Shown one piece after another: positions 11,368-19,779 of a stretch of 64,000 bases of DNA. The stretch is from assembly GCF_016427565.1 (NCBI RefSeq), contig NZ_JAELXT010000010.1, positions 62,001 through 126,000 of the forward strand. The letters run 5' to 3'. Made by a program: the position numbers and the translations under genes. The notes below the pieces were generated by a model that was not told the DNA's origin, made no database searches, and saw only the letters and a list, made by a program, of their open reading frames with translations. Source of the DNA: Microvirga splendida (GTDB lineage Bacteria > Pseudomonadota > Alphaproteobacteria > Rhizobiales > Beijerinckiaceae). Numbering within the stretch: position 1 is the stretch's first letter; the number at the start of each line of letters is the position of its first letter.

Positions 11368-11862
11368 TTACTCCGCCGCCTGCTGCACAGGCGCCTGGGC
11401 CATGGCCTGCGCGCCGGCCGCAACGGCCTTGACGATGTTGTGATAGCCTGTGCAGCGGCACAGATTACCTTCGAGCTCGGCCCGGATGGTTTGCTCGTCG
11501 AGGGCGTTCCCCTTGCGGTTCACGATATCGATAGCCGACATGATCATGCCCGGCGTGCAGTAGCCGCATTGAAGGCCGTGGTGCTCACGGAAGGCCGCCT
11601 GCATCGGGTGCAGATCGCCTCCTTCAGCGATGCCCTCGATGGTGGTGACAACGCTGGCGTTCGCCTGAACGGCCAGGGTGGTGCAGGACTTCACGGCCTG
11701 GCCATTCAGGTGAACGACGCAGGCTCCGCACTGGCTGGTGTCGCAGCCCACATGGGTTCCGGTCAGCCTCAGGTTTTCGCGCAGGAATTGAACGAGCAGG
11801 GTGCGGGGATCGACGTCTGCGGTGACGGATTGACCGTTCACCGTCAGGGAGACGGTGGTCAT
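11368..11862 (-). CDS. coxS: Molybdenum hydroxylase 2Fe-2S small subunit (CoxS family)
   Basis: Carries two [2Fe-2S] clusters that link the molybdenum site to FAD. ATG 11862 has GGAGGA upstream and gives 164 residues. The plant-ferredoxin-like N-terminal cluster motif is [10 protein letters not shown] followed by a distal cysteine (SCTTL). The C-terminal four-helix domain holds CGYCTPGM and CRCTGY. This is the standard layout. A 154-bp spacer separates it from coxL on the same strand. Confidence 0.95.
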   Translation of the reverse strand: MTTVSLTVNGQSVTADVDPRTLLVQFLRENLRLTGTHVGCDTSQCGACVVHLNGQAVKSCTTLAVQANASVVTTIEGIAEGGDLHPMQAAFREHHGLQCGYCTPGMIMSAIDIVNRKGNALDEQTIRAELEGNLCRCTGYHNIVKAVAAGAQAMAQAPVQQAAE

Positions 11863-12038
11863 GCGTGGCTTCCTCCTCAAAAGCCGGGAGTCAGGCCAAC
11901 CTTCAGGTGGTCTCAGACACCGGCAGGTATTCTTATTGGACGACCGCACGGATGCGATCCATCGACGTTGAGTGTGGCCCGCCTCGTGTGAGCGGTCAAG
12001 CATTGGAATGATTCAAAGAACGCCGTCCGAACACGCGG

Positions 12039-12500
12039 TCAAGCTGCGGACTCCGCAGGCGAGAGGATCTTGGCGAAGTTCGCAAAAAACTCGTCGGCAT
12101 ATTTCTTGGCGACGCCGTTGATGAGTCGACCGCCGAGCTGGGCGATCTTGCCACCCACATTGGCTTCGACGTCGTAGATCAGCTTCGTGCCGCCCTCCAT
12201 GTCTTCGAGCCGCACCTTCGCGCCGCCTTTGGCCCAGCCGGCAACGCCGCCTTGTCCTTCGCCGCTGATCGTGTAGCCGTTGGGCGGGTCGAGATCGGTA
12301 AGGTTCACCCCTCCCTTGAAGGTTGCCTTCACAGGGCCGACCGATACCTTGGCCACCGCCTGAAACTCCGTATCGCTGATCTTCTCCAGTTCCTGGCAGC
12401 CGGGGATCGCGGCCTTCAGAACCTCGGGATCGTTGAGGGCCGCCCATACGGTCGCCCGATCGGCGGGAAGCGCGACTTCGCCCTGCATCGTCATCGCCAT
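12039..12500 (-). CDS. coxG: CoxG/SRPBCC family protein (carbon monoxide dehydrogenase subunit G)
   Basis: ATG 12500 follows a strong GGAGGAGA and gives 153 residues. The protein is a START-like SRPBCC fold: MTMQGEVALPADRATVWAAL is the usual opening and AAIPGCQ the usual CoxG signature, with a C-terminal helix of the form ADEFFANFA. In the form I system CoxG anchors the hydroxylase to the cytoplasmic membrane. This copy lacks the long hydrophobic C-terminal tail some CoxG proteins have. It lies upstream of coxS in the same orientation, 176 bp away. Confidence 0.9.
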   Translation of the reverse strand: MAMTMQGEVALPADRATVWAALNDPEVLKAAIPGCQELEKISDTEFQAVAKVSVGPVKATFKGGVNLTDLDPPNGYTISGEGQGGVAGWAKGGAKVRLEDMEGGTKLIYDVEANVGGKIAQLGGRLINGVAKKYADEFFANFAKILSPAESAA

Positions 12501-12613
12501 GCTGAGTTCTCCTCCTGTCAACAGCCCGACAGCAGAGTAAGGGCAAATCGGGCGGCGCGTCACCTGCCAAGCGTTGCTGCAGCGCACCCGGATCGGTGGC
12601 TGCGCTCGATCTG

Positions 12614-13066
12614 TCAGGACTCGGCGTCGTGACCCTGTCGAGCCGCCTCGGCTCTGCTGATAGCATCGACGACGGCATCGAAGGTGAGAAGGATCGAGGC
12701 GTGACGGGCCTTCAGATCCCGCGCCGGTTCCAGCAGGGCGAGGTCCGCCCACTTGCCGGATGGCGGCTTGCCGCCGGCCTTCAGCATCCGTTGGACTTCC
12801 TCCCGGACTGTCCGGAGTTCCTCGGTCGTGGAGCCGATCACATGCCGCCCCATGATCGACGAAGAGGCCTGCCCAAGGGCGCAGGCCTTCACCTCGTGGG
12901 CGAAGGAGCTGACGACGTTGCCGTCCAGCTTCAGATAGACCGTGACCGTCGACCCGCACAGTTTCGAGTGCGCCTTCGCGCTGGCATGCGCATCAGGCAG
13001 CGTGCCCTGATGCGGGATGGCGGCCGCAAGCTCCAGGATGCGGCGGCTGTAGATATCGTCCAGCAT
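12614..13066 (-). CDS. Iron-sulfur cluster assembly scaffold protein (NifU N-terminal/IscU-like)
   Basis: A 150-residue protein of the SufU/NifU_N fold that would assemble Fe-S clusters before transfer. Three cysteines are in the places expected for cluster ligands: KLCGST (about residue 37), KACALGQAS (about 61), and the third ligand region near residues 115-125 (PARDLKARHASI) where a histidine replaces the usual cysteine. It heads the minus-strand molybdenum hydroxylase cluster, 113 bp upstream of coxG. In many rhizobia this protein sits near folE/hisI instead, so its position here suggests (but does not prove) a role in loading CoxS. Confidence 0.8.
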   Translation of the reverse strand: MLDDIYSRRILELAAAIPHQGTLPDAHASAKAHSKLCGSTVTVYLKLDGNVVSSFAHEVKACALGQASSSIMGRHVIGSTTEELRTVREEVQRMLKAGGKPPSGKWADLALLEPARDLKARHASILLTFDAVVDAISRAEAARQGHDAES

Positions 13067-13242
13067 CCCGACCGCGACCCATCCGACGGAGGTGCTTGTT
13101 CGGGAGGGATCAGACGCCGCAACGCCGTGCCTGTCAATGCACGAGGTGTTGACGTTCTCATGCCGGTTGCCGTCCCACGGCCTGTGGTGGCAGTATCGAC
13201 CGGCACGCGGTGTTCGGAAGCCACCCGCCGACGGGAAATCTA

Positions 13243-13566
13243 ATGCTCTCGACCGACACGGATATCCTGAAGACGGCAGAAGCCTGGAAGCGCGAGGGCA
13301 GGGGCGTCGCCATCGCGACCGTGGTAGAGACCTGGGGATCGGCCCCGCGCCCCGTCGGCAGCCACCTGGTGATCGACCAGGACACGAATTTTCTCGGCTC
13401 CGTGTCCGGCGGGTGCGTCGAGGGCGCAGTCATCACCGAAGCCATGGATGTGATTGCCGATGGCAAGCCGCGCATGCTCGAGTTCGGCGTCGCCGACGAG
13501 ACAGCCTGGCAGGTCGGGCTCTCCTGCGGCGGCCGGATCAGGGTCTATGTGGAGCGGGTGGATTAG
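13243..13566 (+). CDS. XdhC/CoxI family protein, N-terminal module
   Basis: ATG 13243 gives 107 residues starting MLSTDTDILK. The sequence TWGSAPRPVGSHL and GSVSGGCVEGAV are the conserved XdhC_CoxI signatures. XdhC proteins hold molybdenum cofactor and direct its sulfuration before insertion into xanthine-dehydrogenase-family enzymes. The Rossmann half is encoded by the next gene, which starts six bases after this stop codon, so the two likely form one functional unit. The gene is divergent from the minus-strand cox operon, with about 175 bp between the starts. Confidence 0.9.
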   Translation: MLSTDTDILKTAEAWKREGRGVAIATVVETWGSAPRPVGSHLVIDQDTNFLGSVSGGCVEGAVITEAMDVIADGKPRMLEFGVADETAWQVGLSCGGRIRVYVERVD

Positions 13567-13571
13567 AGCGC

Positions 13572-14264
13572 ATGCGACTGAGGCTCCTGTCCGATCTCAA
13601 CGCAGAGCGCGCTGCCCGCCGTGCCGCGATCCTCGTCACCGACGTCGCTTCAGGCGAGCAGCGCTTCGTCCGAGAGGCGGAGATCGGGAGCGATCCGCTG
13701 GCCGAGGACCTTCAGGAGAGCCTGCGCAGGGGCAAGAGCGGCCTTGTCGAGCGGGATGGCGGTCAGTTCTTTCTGACGGTGCAGACGCCGCCGGTGAGGG
13801 TGGTGGTCATCGGAGCCGTCCATATCAGCCAGGCGCTTGCCCCCATGGCCAAAGGCCTCGACTTGGACGTGACCATCATCGATCCGCGCACGGCCTTCGC
13901 AACGCCCGAGCGGTTTCCCGATGTGCCGGTGCTGGCCGAGTGGCCGGATGCCGTACTGCCGGGGATCGGAATCGACCGGTACACGGCTGTCGTGGCGCTC
14001 ACTCACGATCCGAAGATCGACGATCCTGCGCTCAGCGCTGCCCTCCGGTCGGAATGCTTCTACATCGGCGCGCTCGGCTCGCGCAAAACCCATGAGCGCC
14101 GTGTTCAGCGCCTGAGCGCATCCGGATTCTCCGAAGCGGATCTCGCCCGCATCCATGCCCCCATCGGCCTCGATATCGGGGCCGTCTCGCCGGCGGAGAT
14201 CGCCGTTTCCGTTCTGGCCGAGATCGTTGCGAGCTTGCGCAAAGAGCGGAGGCGCTCGGCGTGA
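13572..14264 (+). CDS. XdhC family protein, Rossmann C-terminal module
   Basis: ATG 13572 gives 230 residues. The N-terminal 75 residues are a short XdhC_CoxI-type stretch. They are followed by a Rossmann-like core starting VVVIGAVHISQAL, where relatives usually read GAGHVGxAL. The conserved C-terminal signature YIGALGSRKTHERR and the IHAPIGLDIGAVSPAEIAVSVLAEI block mark it as XdhC_C. It should sulfurate and deliver molybdenum cofactor to the large subunit. Its stop codon overlaps the GTG start of the next gene (GTGA), so the four plus-strand genes form an operon. Confidence 0.92.
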   Translation: MRLRLLSDLNAERAARRAAILVTDVASGEQRFVREAEIGSDPLAEDLQESLRRGKSGLVERDGGQFFLTVQTPPVRVVVIGAVHISQALAPMAKGLDLDVTIIDPRTAFATPERFPDVPVLAEWPDAVLPGIGIDRYTAVVALTHDPKIDDPALSAALRSECFYIGALGSRKTHERRVQRLSASGFSEADLARIHAPIGLDIGAVSPAEIAVSVLAEIVASLRKERRRSA

Positions 14265-15280
14265 AGTTCGGTCCTGTTCCGGTCGAGGAGGCCATCGGAG
14301 CCCTGGCTGCGCACAGCGTGCGGGCCGGCGAGACGACGGTGAAGAAGGGAACCCACATCACAGCCGAAATCGCCATGCGGCTGAAGCAGGCTGGGGTCGA
14401 GAGGGTGATCGCAGCGCGGTTCGAGCCTGGTGACATTGCCGAGGACGAGGCAGCCTCCCGCCTCGCCCATATCCTGGCCGGAGGCAACATCGCCGTCGAA
14501 GCGCCCTTCACCGGGCGCTCCAATCTCTATGCCGCAAGCGCGGGCGTCCTCCTGATCGACGCTAGTGCAATCGACAGCCTCAACGCTGTCGACGAGGCCA
14601 TGACGGCAGCCACCCTGCCGGCATATAAGCCTGTAGTCGCAGGCGAGATGGTCGGCACCGTCAAGATCATCCCCTATGCCATACCGGAGATCCTGCTTCA
14701 GCAGGGGATCGACCGGGCCGGCACGGGCGCCCTACGCGTGGCGCCGTATGTGCGCCGCTCGGTCAGCGTTGTCTCGACGGTTCTTCCGGGACTCAAGCCG
14801 AGCGTCATCGACAAGACCCTGTCAGTGCTCGGCAAGCGGCTGGAGCCGGCACAGGCGCGGATCATGCAGGATCGTCGCGTGCCACATGAGACGGCAGCTT
14901 TGGCGCGGGAACTTGTCGGACAGGCTGAGAGCGACGCGGAACTCATCGTTGTCTTCGGGGCCTCGGCCATCGCCGACCGGCGCGACGTCATTCCATCCGC
15001 CATCGAGATGGCAGGTGGTCGAGTGGAGCATTTCGGAATGCCCGTCGATCCGGGAAACCTGCTGCTCGTCGGCTCCATTGCCGGCAAGCCCGTCATCGGC
15101 GCCCCCGGCTGTGCCCGGTCGCCGAAGGAGAACGGCTTCGACTGGGTCCTGCATCGCCTGCTGGCGGACGTGCCGGTGACCCGGGCCGACATCATGTCCC
15201 TCGGGGTTGGCGGGCTTCTCATGGAGATCGTCTCCCGGCCGCAGCCGCGTGAGGGCGGCGAGAGCGAGGGCGAGGAATGA
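14261..15280 (+). CDS. Molybdopterin-binding protein (MoeA/MoCF-biosynthesis fold)
   Basis: A 339-residue protein with the molybdopterin-binding (MoCF_biosynth) fold in its second half: residues about 150-320 include IIPYAIP, VVFGASAIADRRDVIP and VGSIAGKPVIGAPGCARSPK, all typical. The N-terminal part (FGPVPVEEAIGALAAHSV) resembles the start of related proteins often fused to a MobA-like domain. Here the nucleotidyltransferase is a separate gene overlapping by four bases. Known relatives act late in making the cytosine dinucleotide form of the cofactor. The GTG start overlaps the upstream stop codon. Confidence 0.85.
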   Translation: MKFGPVPVEEAIGALAAHSVRAGETTVKKGTHITAEIAMRLKQAGVERVIAARFEPGDIAEDEAASRLAHILAGGNIAVEAPFTGRSNLYAASAGVLLIDASAIDSLNAVDEAMTAATLPAYKPVVAGEMVGTVKIIPYAIPEILLQQGIDRAGTGALRVAPYVRRSVSVVSTVLPGLKPSVIDKTLSVLGKRLEPAQARIMQDRRVPHETAALARELVGQAESDAELIVVFGASAIADRRDVIPSAIEMAGGRVEHFGMPVDPGNLLLVGSIAGKPVIGAPGCARSPKENGFDWVLHRLLADVPVTRADIMSLGVGGLLMEIVSRPQPREGGESEGEE

Positions 15281-15864
15281 GCGGAGTGGCGGCCATTCTC
15301 CTGGCGGCCGGGCGCGGCACCCGTTTCGGCGAGGAGCCGAAGCTGCTGGCCCGCCTTGATGGCAAGGCCCTGGTTCGCCATGTGGCCGAGGCTGCCGTCG
15401 GTTCAAAAGCTGATCCGGTCATCGTGGTGACGGGCCACCGGGCCGAGGCCGTTCAGGCTGAGCTGCGGGAGTTGCCCGTCCTGTTTGTTCACAACCCTGT
15501 GTTCGCGGAGGGGCTCTCGACATCGCTGAAGGCCGGTTTCACCGCACTGCCACAGGACGCGCAGGCCGCAATCGTCCTCCTGGGCGACATGCCTTTCGTG
15601 AGCGTCCGCCTCATCGATGCGCTCGTGTCAGGCTGGCATGAGAGCGCAATGCCCGCTGCCCTTGTTCCCACCTTGAATGGGCAACGCGGCAATCCCGTCG
15701 TGATCTCGCGTGCTCTGCAGCCCTCGATCGAAAGCCTTTCCGGCGACGTCGGCGCAGGGCTCATCCTTCGCGGAAGGTCGGATGTTGTCGAATGGCCGAC
15801 GGCAGACCATGCCGTTGTCCAGGACATCGACACAAGGGAGGAATTCGGCAAGCTCCGCATCTAG
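15277..15864 (+). CDS. MobA/MocA-like molybdenum cofactor nucleotidyltransferase
   Basis: A 195-residue NTP-transferase with LAAGRGTRFGEEPKL (residues 8-22), the nucleotide-binding signature, and LLGDMPFV (about 104-111), the metal-binding GDMP motif. By family it transfers CMP (MocA) to molybdopterin; the cytosine form is what form II hydroxylases use. ATG overlaps the previous stop (ATGA), so it closes the four-gene plus-strand maturation operon. Confidence 0.9.
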   Translation: MSGVAAILLAAGRGTRFGEEPKLLARLDGKALVRHVAEAAVGSKADPVIVVTGHRAEAVQAELRELPVLFVHNPVFAEGLSTSLKAGFTALPQDAQAAIVLLGDMPFVSVRLIDALVSGWHESAMPAALVPTLNGQRGNPVVISRALQPSIESLSGDVGAGLILRGRSDVVEWPTADHAVVQDIDTREEFGKLRI

Positions 15865-15890
15865 AGGACCGTGCTCTTCACGCGGTCGGC

Positions 15891-16193
15891 TTAGATGGGG
15901 TTGCCCTTGAGCTTGGTCATCATTTCCCAGTTTTCGCCGGCCGCGATCATGCAGGCCTTGCCGTCCGGCATGGTCATGACCATCGTCCAGGAGCCGTTCG
16001 AGGATGCGAAGACCTCAAGCACTTGTCCGGGCTGGGACAGGCCCATCCCGACGGGATCTTCCTTGTACCGGTCGGACAGCAGCTTGGCGAGCTGTTCGCG
16101 GGGCCCGCAGGCCGATTGGGCGCTGGCCGGCGACGCGGCTGCCGCCGCCAGAGCGGCCAACGCCGCAAGCGGGGCTAGGGAGGAACGGATCAT
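15891..16193 (-). CDS. Small secreted protein of unknown function
   Basis: 100 residues beginning with a clear signal peptide: MIRSS, an alanine/leucine core, and a cleavage site after ASPASA at about residue 25. The mature part contains two cysteines (SACGPRE and KACMIAA) that could pair in the periplasm, and the segment YKEDPVGMGLSQPG. It is convergent with the molybdenum-cofactor operon, 26 bp from its end. I do not recognise a characterised family. Confidence 0.75.
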   Translation of the reverse strand: MIRSSLAPLAALAALAAAAASPASAQSACGPREQLAKLLSDRYKEDPVGMGLSQPGQVLEVFASSNGSWTMVMTMPDGKACMIAAGENWEMMTKLKGNPI

Positions 16194-16330
16194 GGCTTCT
16201 TCCTCTACGGTTGACCCGCACTGACCCTTGGCCTGCGCGATAAACGCCTCATGAGGAAAAAGGCTCCATGGGCCGGTTGTCGGTTATCGTCCTGAACCGG
16301 ACCGTGTATAGGAGGCGGAAGGCTCTCGGT

Positions 16331-16355
16331 TGAACCTGCCGCCGGCGGGAGCGTT
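16331..16355 (+). promoter_or_regulatory. Candidate EcfG (general stress) promoter upstream of the DUF6894 gene
   Basis: TGAAC (16331-16335), 16 bp, then CGTT (16352-16355). This matches the alphaproteobacterial EcfG consensus GGAAC-N16/17-CGTT except for the first base. It ends 33 bp before the ATG at 16389. The same stretch also forms a 7-bp hairpin (16344-16350 with 16358-16364), so the match should be tested rather than assumed. Confidence 0.45.
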
Positions 16356-16388
16356 TTTCCCGCCAAACATCAGAATGAAGCTAGGACC

Positions 16389-16613
16389 ATGCCCCGCTAT
16401 TTCTTCAACATCCGGGATGGACACGACGTCGACGAGGACGAGGAGGGCATCGAGCTTCCGGACCTCGAAGCCGCCAAGGCCGAAGCTCTGGCGACGGTCG
16501 AGGAATTGCGCGACGAACTTGCCGATGCGGGCAATATCGAGCTTGAGATCGCCGATGAGACGGGGCGGCGGCTCCTGACCGTCCCGTTCTTTCGCGGCGG
16601 GCGGCGCCGGTAA
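16389..16613 (+). CDS. DUF6894 family small acidic protein
   Basis: 74 residues starting MPRYFFNIRDG, the family hallmark, followed by an acidic EDEEGIELPD stretch and a helix rich in alanine and glutamate. The function of the family is unknown; it is abundant in Hyphomicrobiales and often linked to stress regulons. A possible EcfG-type promoter precedes it. The C-terminal end (FFRGGRRR) is strongly basic. Confidence 0.85.
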   Translation: MPRYFFNIRDGHDVDEDEEGIELPDLEAAKAEALATVEELRDELADAGNIELEIADETGRRLLTVPFFRGGRRR

Positions 16614-16655
16614 AAGCTACCGGGCTGATGTTTAAGAGCTAGGTTCGCAGAACGC

Positions 16656-17282
16656 TCAAGCGGCGCTGAGGGCCTGCCAGGCGGCCGCGAAATCGCGGGC
16701 TCTGCGGCCGATCTCCTCGACCGACATGGCTGGCGTGAATAGCGCCGAGCCCAGCCCGAATCCGTTGGCTCCGGCATCCACGTAGGGCTTCATGTTATCC
16801 GGCTTGATGCCGCCGACCGGCACGACGAGAGCGTCCTTCGGCAGCACGGCCCGCCAGGCCTTGACGACGGCGGGCGGAATGGCCTCGGCGGGAAAGATCT
16901 TGATGGCATCCGCTCCGGCCTTGAGGGCCGCAAAGGCCTCGGTGGGCGTCGCCACCCCGGGGGTGCAGATGAGCTCCAGCTCCTTGGCCCGCCTGACGAC
17001 ATCGAGATCCGCGTGAGGCATGACGACCAGCCTGCCGCCCACATCGCGGATGCCATTCACCTGCTGCGGGTCGAGAACCGTTCCGGCCCCGACGAGAACG
17101 TTCTGGGGCATGGCCCTGGCGAGACGCTCGATGCTGCGGAACGGCTCCGGGGAGTTGAGGGGAACCTCGATGATGCGAAAACCCGCCTCGACCAGAACAT
17201 GGCCGACGGCTTCGGCATCTTCAGGTTTCAGACCGCGCAGGATCGCGATGAGAGGGAGTTCAGCCAGACACTCGCGCAGCAC
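16656..17282 (-). CDS. dgoA: 2-dehydro-3-deoxy-6-phosphogalactonate aldolase
   Basis: Splits KDPGal into pyruvate and glyceraldehyde-3-phosphate in the De Ley-Doudoroff galactonate route. The 208-residue TIM barrel starts at GTG, preceded by GGGAGG. IAILRGL (12-18) and GFRIIEVPLNSP carry the early catalytic residues; the Schiff-base lysine is in DAIKIFPAE (about residue 126). The ILRGL form favours KDPGal over KDPG aldolase. Usual partners (galactonate dehydratase, KDGal kinase) are not in the window, so the pathway is incomplete locally. Confidence 0.88.
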   Translation of the reverse strand: MLRECLAELPLIAILRGLKPEDAEAVGHVLVEAGFRIIEVPLNSPEPFRSIERLARAMPQNVLVGAGTVLDPQQVNGIRDVGGRLVVMPHADLDVVRRAKELELICTPGVATPTEAFAALKAGADAIKIFPAEAIPPAVVKAWRAVLPKDALVVPVGGIKPDNMKPYVDAGANGFGLGSALFTPAMSVEEIGRRARDFAAAWQALSAA

Positions 17283-17367
17283 AATTCGCCTCCCATGGGT
17301 ACGGCCAGGGCACCTGCTGCCCGCCGGACGCTACTAGTTGGACAGGTTCAGGGCCGGTTTCAACCAT

Positions 17368-17643
17368 TCAGGGACTGGGCGCGAGAAATCGCGTCATGTA
17401 GGCAGCCGCGCTGGCGAGCGTGTCCCGCCCATCGGCACTGTGCTCCACGAACCAGTCCTCGAGCGCGATGCCGGGATAGAGCTGCTCGATCCCGGCAAAG
17501 AATTGCACGAGCTTGAGGGAATCGAAGGCAAGGGTGCGCGTCAGGGACACGTCCATGGCGATGTGGGGCGTCTTATTCCCGTCGATAAACTGGCAGAGCG
17601 CGATCACGTGTTCGGCGACATCTGCCCTCAATGGAAACGTCAC
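17368..17643 (-). CDS. Acyl carrier protein-like protein
   Basis: A 91-residue protein with LAFDSLKLVQFFAGIEQLYPG, where Ser in FDSLKL is the probable 4'-phosphopantetheine attachment site, followed by the acidic recognition helix. The start is probably GTG 17643. No ketosynthase or ligase is adjacent, so its partner is unknown. The upstream neighbour on this strand is a membrane acyltransferase 215 bp away. Confidence 0.75.
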   Translation of the reverse strand: MTFPLRADVAEHVIALCQFIDGNKTPHIAMDVSLTRTLAFDSLKLVQFFAGIEQLYPGIALEDWFVEHSADGRDTLASAAAYMTRFLAPSP

Positions 17644-17857
17644 AGGTGGGCCCTTCGTCTATTCCGTAGCGGACATAAGAGACATGTTCTTCTTCCGATA
17701 CCGAAATGATATAAATAATCAATCAACGACCGAGCAAAAAATCGCAAAAATTGTGGAATATGCCTCCTTTTGTGTCGAAGATTCCGTAGAGGAATGACGC
17801 GACGGTAGTTCCAGGCGGATGATCTTCGACAGGGCGCCTATGGTCGGAGTTAGCCAC

Positions 17858-18850
17858 TTACGATGGCGGGCTCTGGCGCAGGCACTGCTGGGCGGCCCGT
17901 GAAATGTGCGTCTGGTCTTCGGCCGTCGTGGTGTTGCTGAGCACCTTCTGCCAGAGGTTGCTCTGGCGAAGCGTTTCGACGGTGCAGGAGCAGAGGGCCC
18001 GGCAGGTCTGGGGCTGAGCATTCTGCAGGCAGGTGGCCTCGCATTGGTTCAGGAAGGGTCTTGCCTCGGCCATCCGGTTGGGGCCGACGATTTGCAGCAC
18101 GCCGTAGAGGATGCCCAGCAGGATGATCTGGTGCGTCAGGTAGATCGGCAGGCTCTTGCGCCCGGCCCAGATCAGAAGCTCAGAGACTCGGCCTTTCGAG
18201 CGCCAGCCGGCAAGGCTCATGGTCTCTCGTCGTGCCAGCAGGCCACGGCCTGCGGCGACGCCGATCAGCACGAGGCCGAACCAGGGAAAGATCGGCACGT
18301 AATCATTGGTGGCCGGATCGGTCGAGCCGAGGCCGAGCCAGTCGAGCCATGGGGCATCGAGAGCCGGATCCGTGAAAGCATAAGGAGCGACAAGGCAAAA
18401 GACCGCGGTGGCCAGAGTGATGAGCGGATGGAGCCTCAGGAAGGGCAGGGCCAGCACGCCCGAGACTGCGATGCAGTGAAGGATGCCGAAGAAGATGTAG
18501 CTGTCGGGGAAGGCAAAGTACGTCGCCACGGTCACTGCGAGAGCCGCGCCGCCCACCTTCATGAGGCGCCTCAGGAAAGCGCGCCCGTTGACGCCCTTTG
18601 CGTGGGCCAGGACGAGGCCAAGGCCCGAGAGCATCAGAAAGGAGCCTGCAATGATGCGCGCGAACCAGCGCCACGCCGGGACCTGCAGGATGTTCGTCTC
18701 GATCAGTTGCAGGAAGCTCAGGTCCCAGCTGAAATGGTAGACGATCATCGCCAGGATCGCGAGGCCGCGGGCGACATCGATCGCATCCCACCGCTGGGCC
18801 GCAATCGCTTGCGGCAGGAGGGGGCTGGCCTTCACATCCGAATGTCTCAT
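17858..18850 (-). CDS. DUF1624/HGSNAT-type membrane acyltransferase with a cysteine-rich tail
   Basis: A 330-residue integral membrane protein with about eight hydrophobic segments. It belongs to the heparan-alpha-glucosaminide N-acetyltransferase catalytic-domain family (DUF1624): DVARGLAILAMIVYHFSWDL (about 22-41) is the conserved first helix with the catalytic-type histidine. ATG 18850 has AGGAAGGAA upstream. The last 65 residues form a tail with seven cysteines in a CxxxC-x8-CxxxCxC pattern, unusual for the family and probably disulfide-bonded or metal-binding. The substrate is unknown. It is divergent from the sirtuin gene. Confidence 0.8.
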   Translation of the reverse strand: MRHSDVKASPLLPQAIAAQRWDAIDVARGLAILAMIVYHFSWDLSFLQLIETNILQVPAWRWFARIIAGSFLMLSGLGLVLAHAKGVNGRAFLRRLMKVGGAALAVTVATYFAFPDSYIFFGILHCIAVSGVLALPFLRLHPLITLATAVFCLVAPYAFTDPALDAPWLDWLGLGSTDPATNDYVPIFPWFGLVLIGVAAGRGLLARRETMSLAGWRSKGRVSELLIWAGRKSLPIYLTHQIILLGILYGVLQIVGPNRMAEARPFLNQCEATCLQNAQPQTCRALCSCTVETLRQSNLWQKVLSNTTTAEDQTHISRAAQQCLRQSPPS

Positions 18851-18896
18851 GGGTTGGGGCGTTCCTTCCTGATCTTCCAGTCTTAGATGAACAGAG

Positions 18897-19652
18897 ATGA
18901 CCGAAAGTCTCACAGCTTCAATCGCCACATTGCAGGACATGATTCAAGATGCCCGGATCGTGGCGGGATTCACGGGGGCCGGAATCTCGACGGAGAGCGG
19001 CATTCCCGACTTCCGCTCGCCGGACAGCCCATGGATGCGCAACAAGCCGATCCCCTTCGAACTCTTTCTCCAGAGCCCGAAGGCTCGTCGGGAGGCATGG
19101 CGGCGAAAGTTCACCATGGATGATCTCTACCGCGGGGCTTGCCCGAGCGCCGGCCATATCGGCTTCGCGTCCCTCGTTTCCTCAGGGCGCATGCCTGCGG
19201 TGATTACCCAGAACATCGACGGGCTCCATCAGGAATCCGGCCTGGCCGAAGACCAGGTCATCGAGTTGCACGGGAACGGCACCTACGCCAAATGCCTGTC
19301 CTGCGGCCGCCGGCATGAGCTCGACTGGGTGAGATACCATTTCGAGAGGAGCGGCGATCCGCCCGAATGCATGGCCTGCGGGGGCGTTCTCAAATCGGCG
19401 ACGATCTCCTTCGGGCAGGCCATGCCGGAAGAACCGATGCGGCGGGCGCAGAGGCTGACGGCGGCTTGCGACCTCTTCCTGGTGGCCGGATCGTCGCTGG
19501 CAGTCTTTCCCGCGGCGGCATTTCCCGCCTTCGCCAAGGAGAACGGTGCCCGCCTCGTCATCGTCAATCGGGAGCCGACACCTCTCGACGGGGCCGCCGA
19601 TCTGGTGATCCATGCGGAAATAGGCGAAGTCTTCTCGAAATTTGTTTCGTAA
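18897..19652 (+). CDS. cobB: NAD-dependent protein deacylase (sirtuin)
   Basis: Removes acyl groups from lysines at the cost of NAD. The 251-residue protein contains GFTGAGISTESGIPDFRSP (NAD site, about 23-41), TQNIDGLHQESG (about 103-114), and the catalytic histidine in ELHGN. Four zinc cysteines occur as CLSCG and CMACGG. Everything needed for activity is present. The start codon is 46 bp from the divergent DUF1624 gene. Confidence 0.95.
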   Translation: MTESLTASIATLQDMIQDARIVAGFTGAGISTESGIPDFRSPDSPWMRNKPIPFELFLQSPKARREAWRRKFTMDDLYRGACPSAGHIGFASLVSSGRMPAVITQNIDGLHQESGLAEDQVIELHGNGTYAKCLSCGRRHELDWVRYHFERSGDPPECMACGGVLKSATISFGQAMPEEPMRRAQRLTAACDLFLVAGSSLAVFPAAAFPAFAKENGARLVIVNREPTPLDGAADLVIHAEIGEVFSKFVS

Positions 19653-19779
19653 CTTCAAGAAGATGCAGCGTGCCGAAAATTTCGTCGCCCGTTTGGGTGT
19701 GTTTCTGGCTTCCCCTGATTCAGGACGATGTTATCCTCTTATTAAGAATCGGGTTCATGATTCGAGTTTGGGTTATTTC

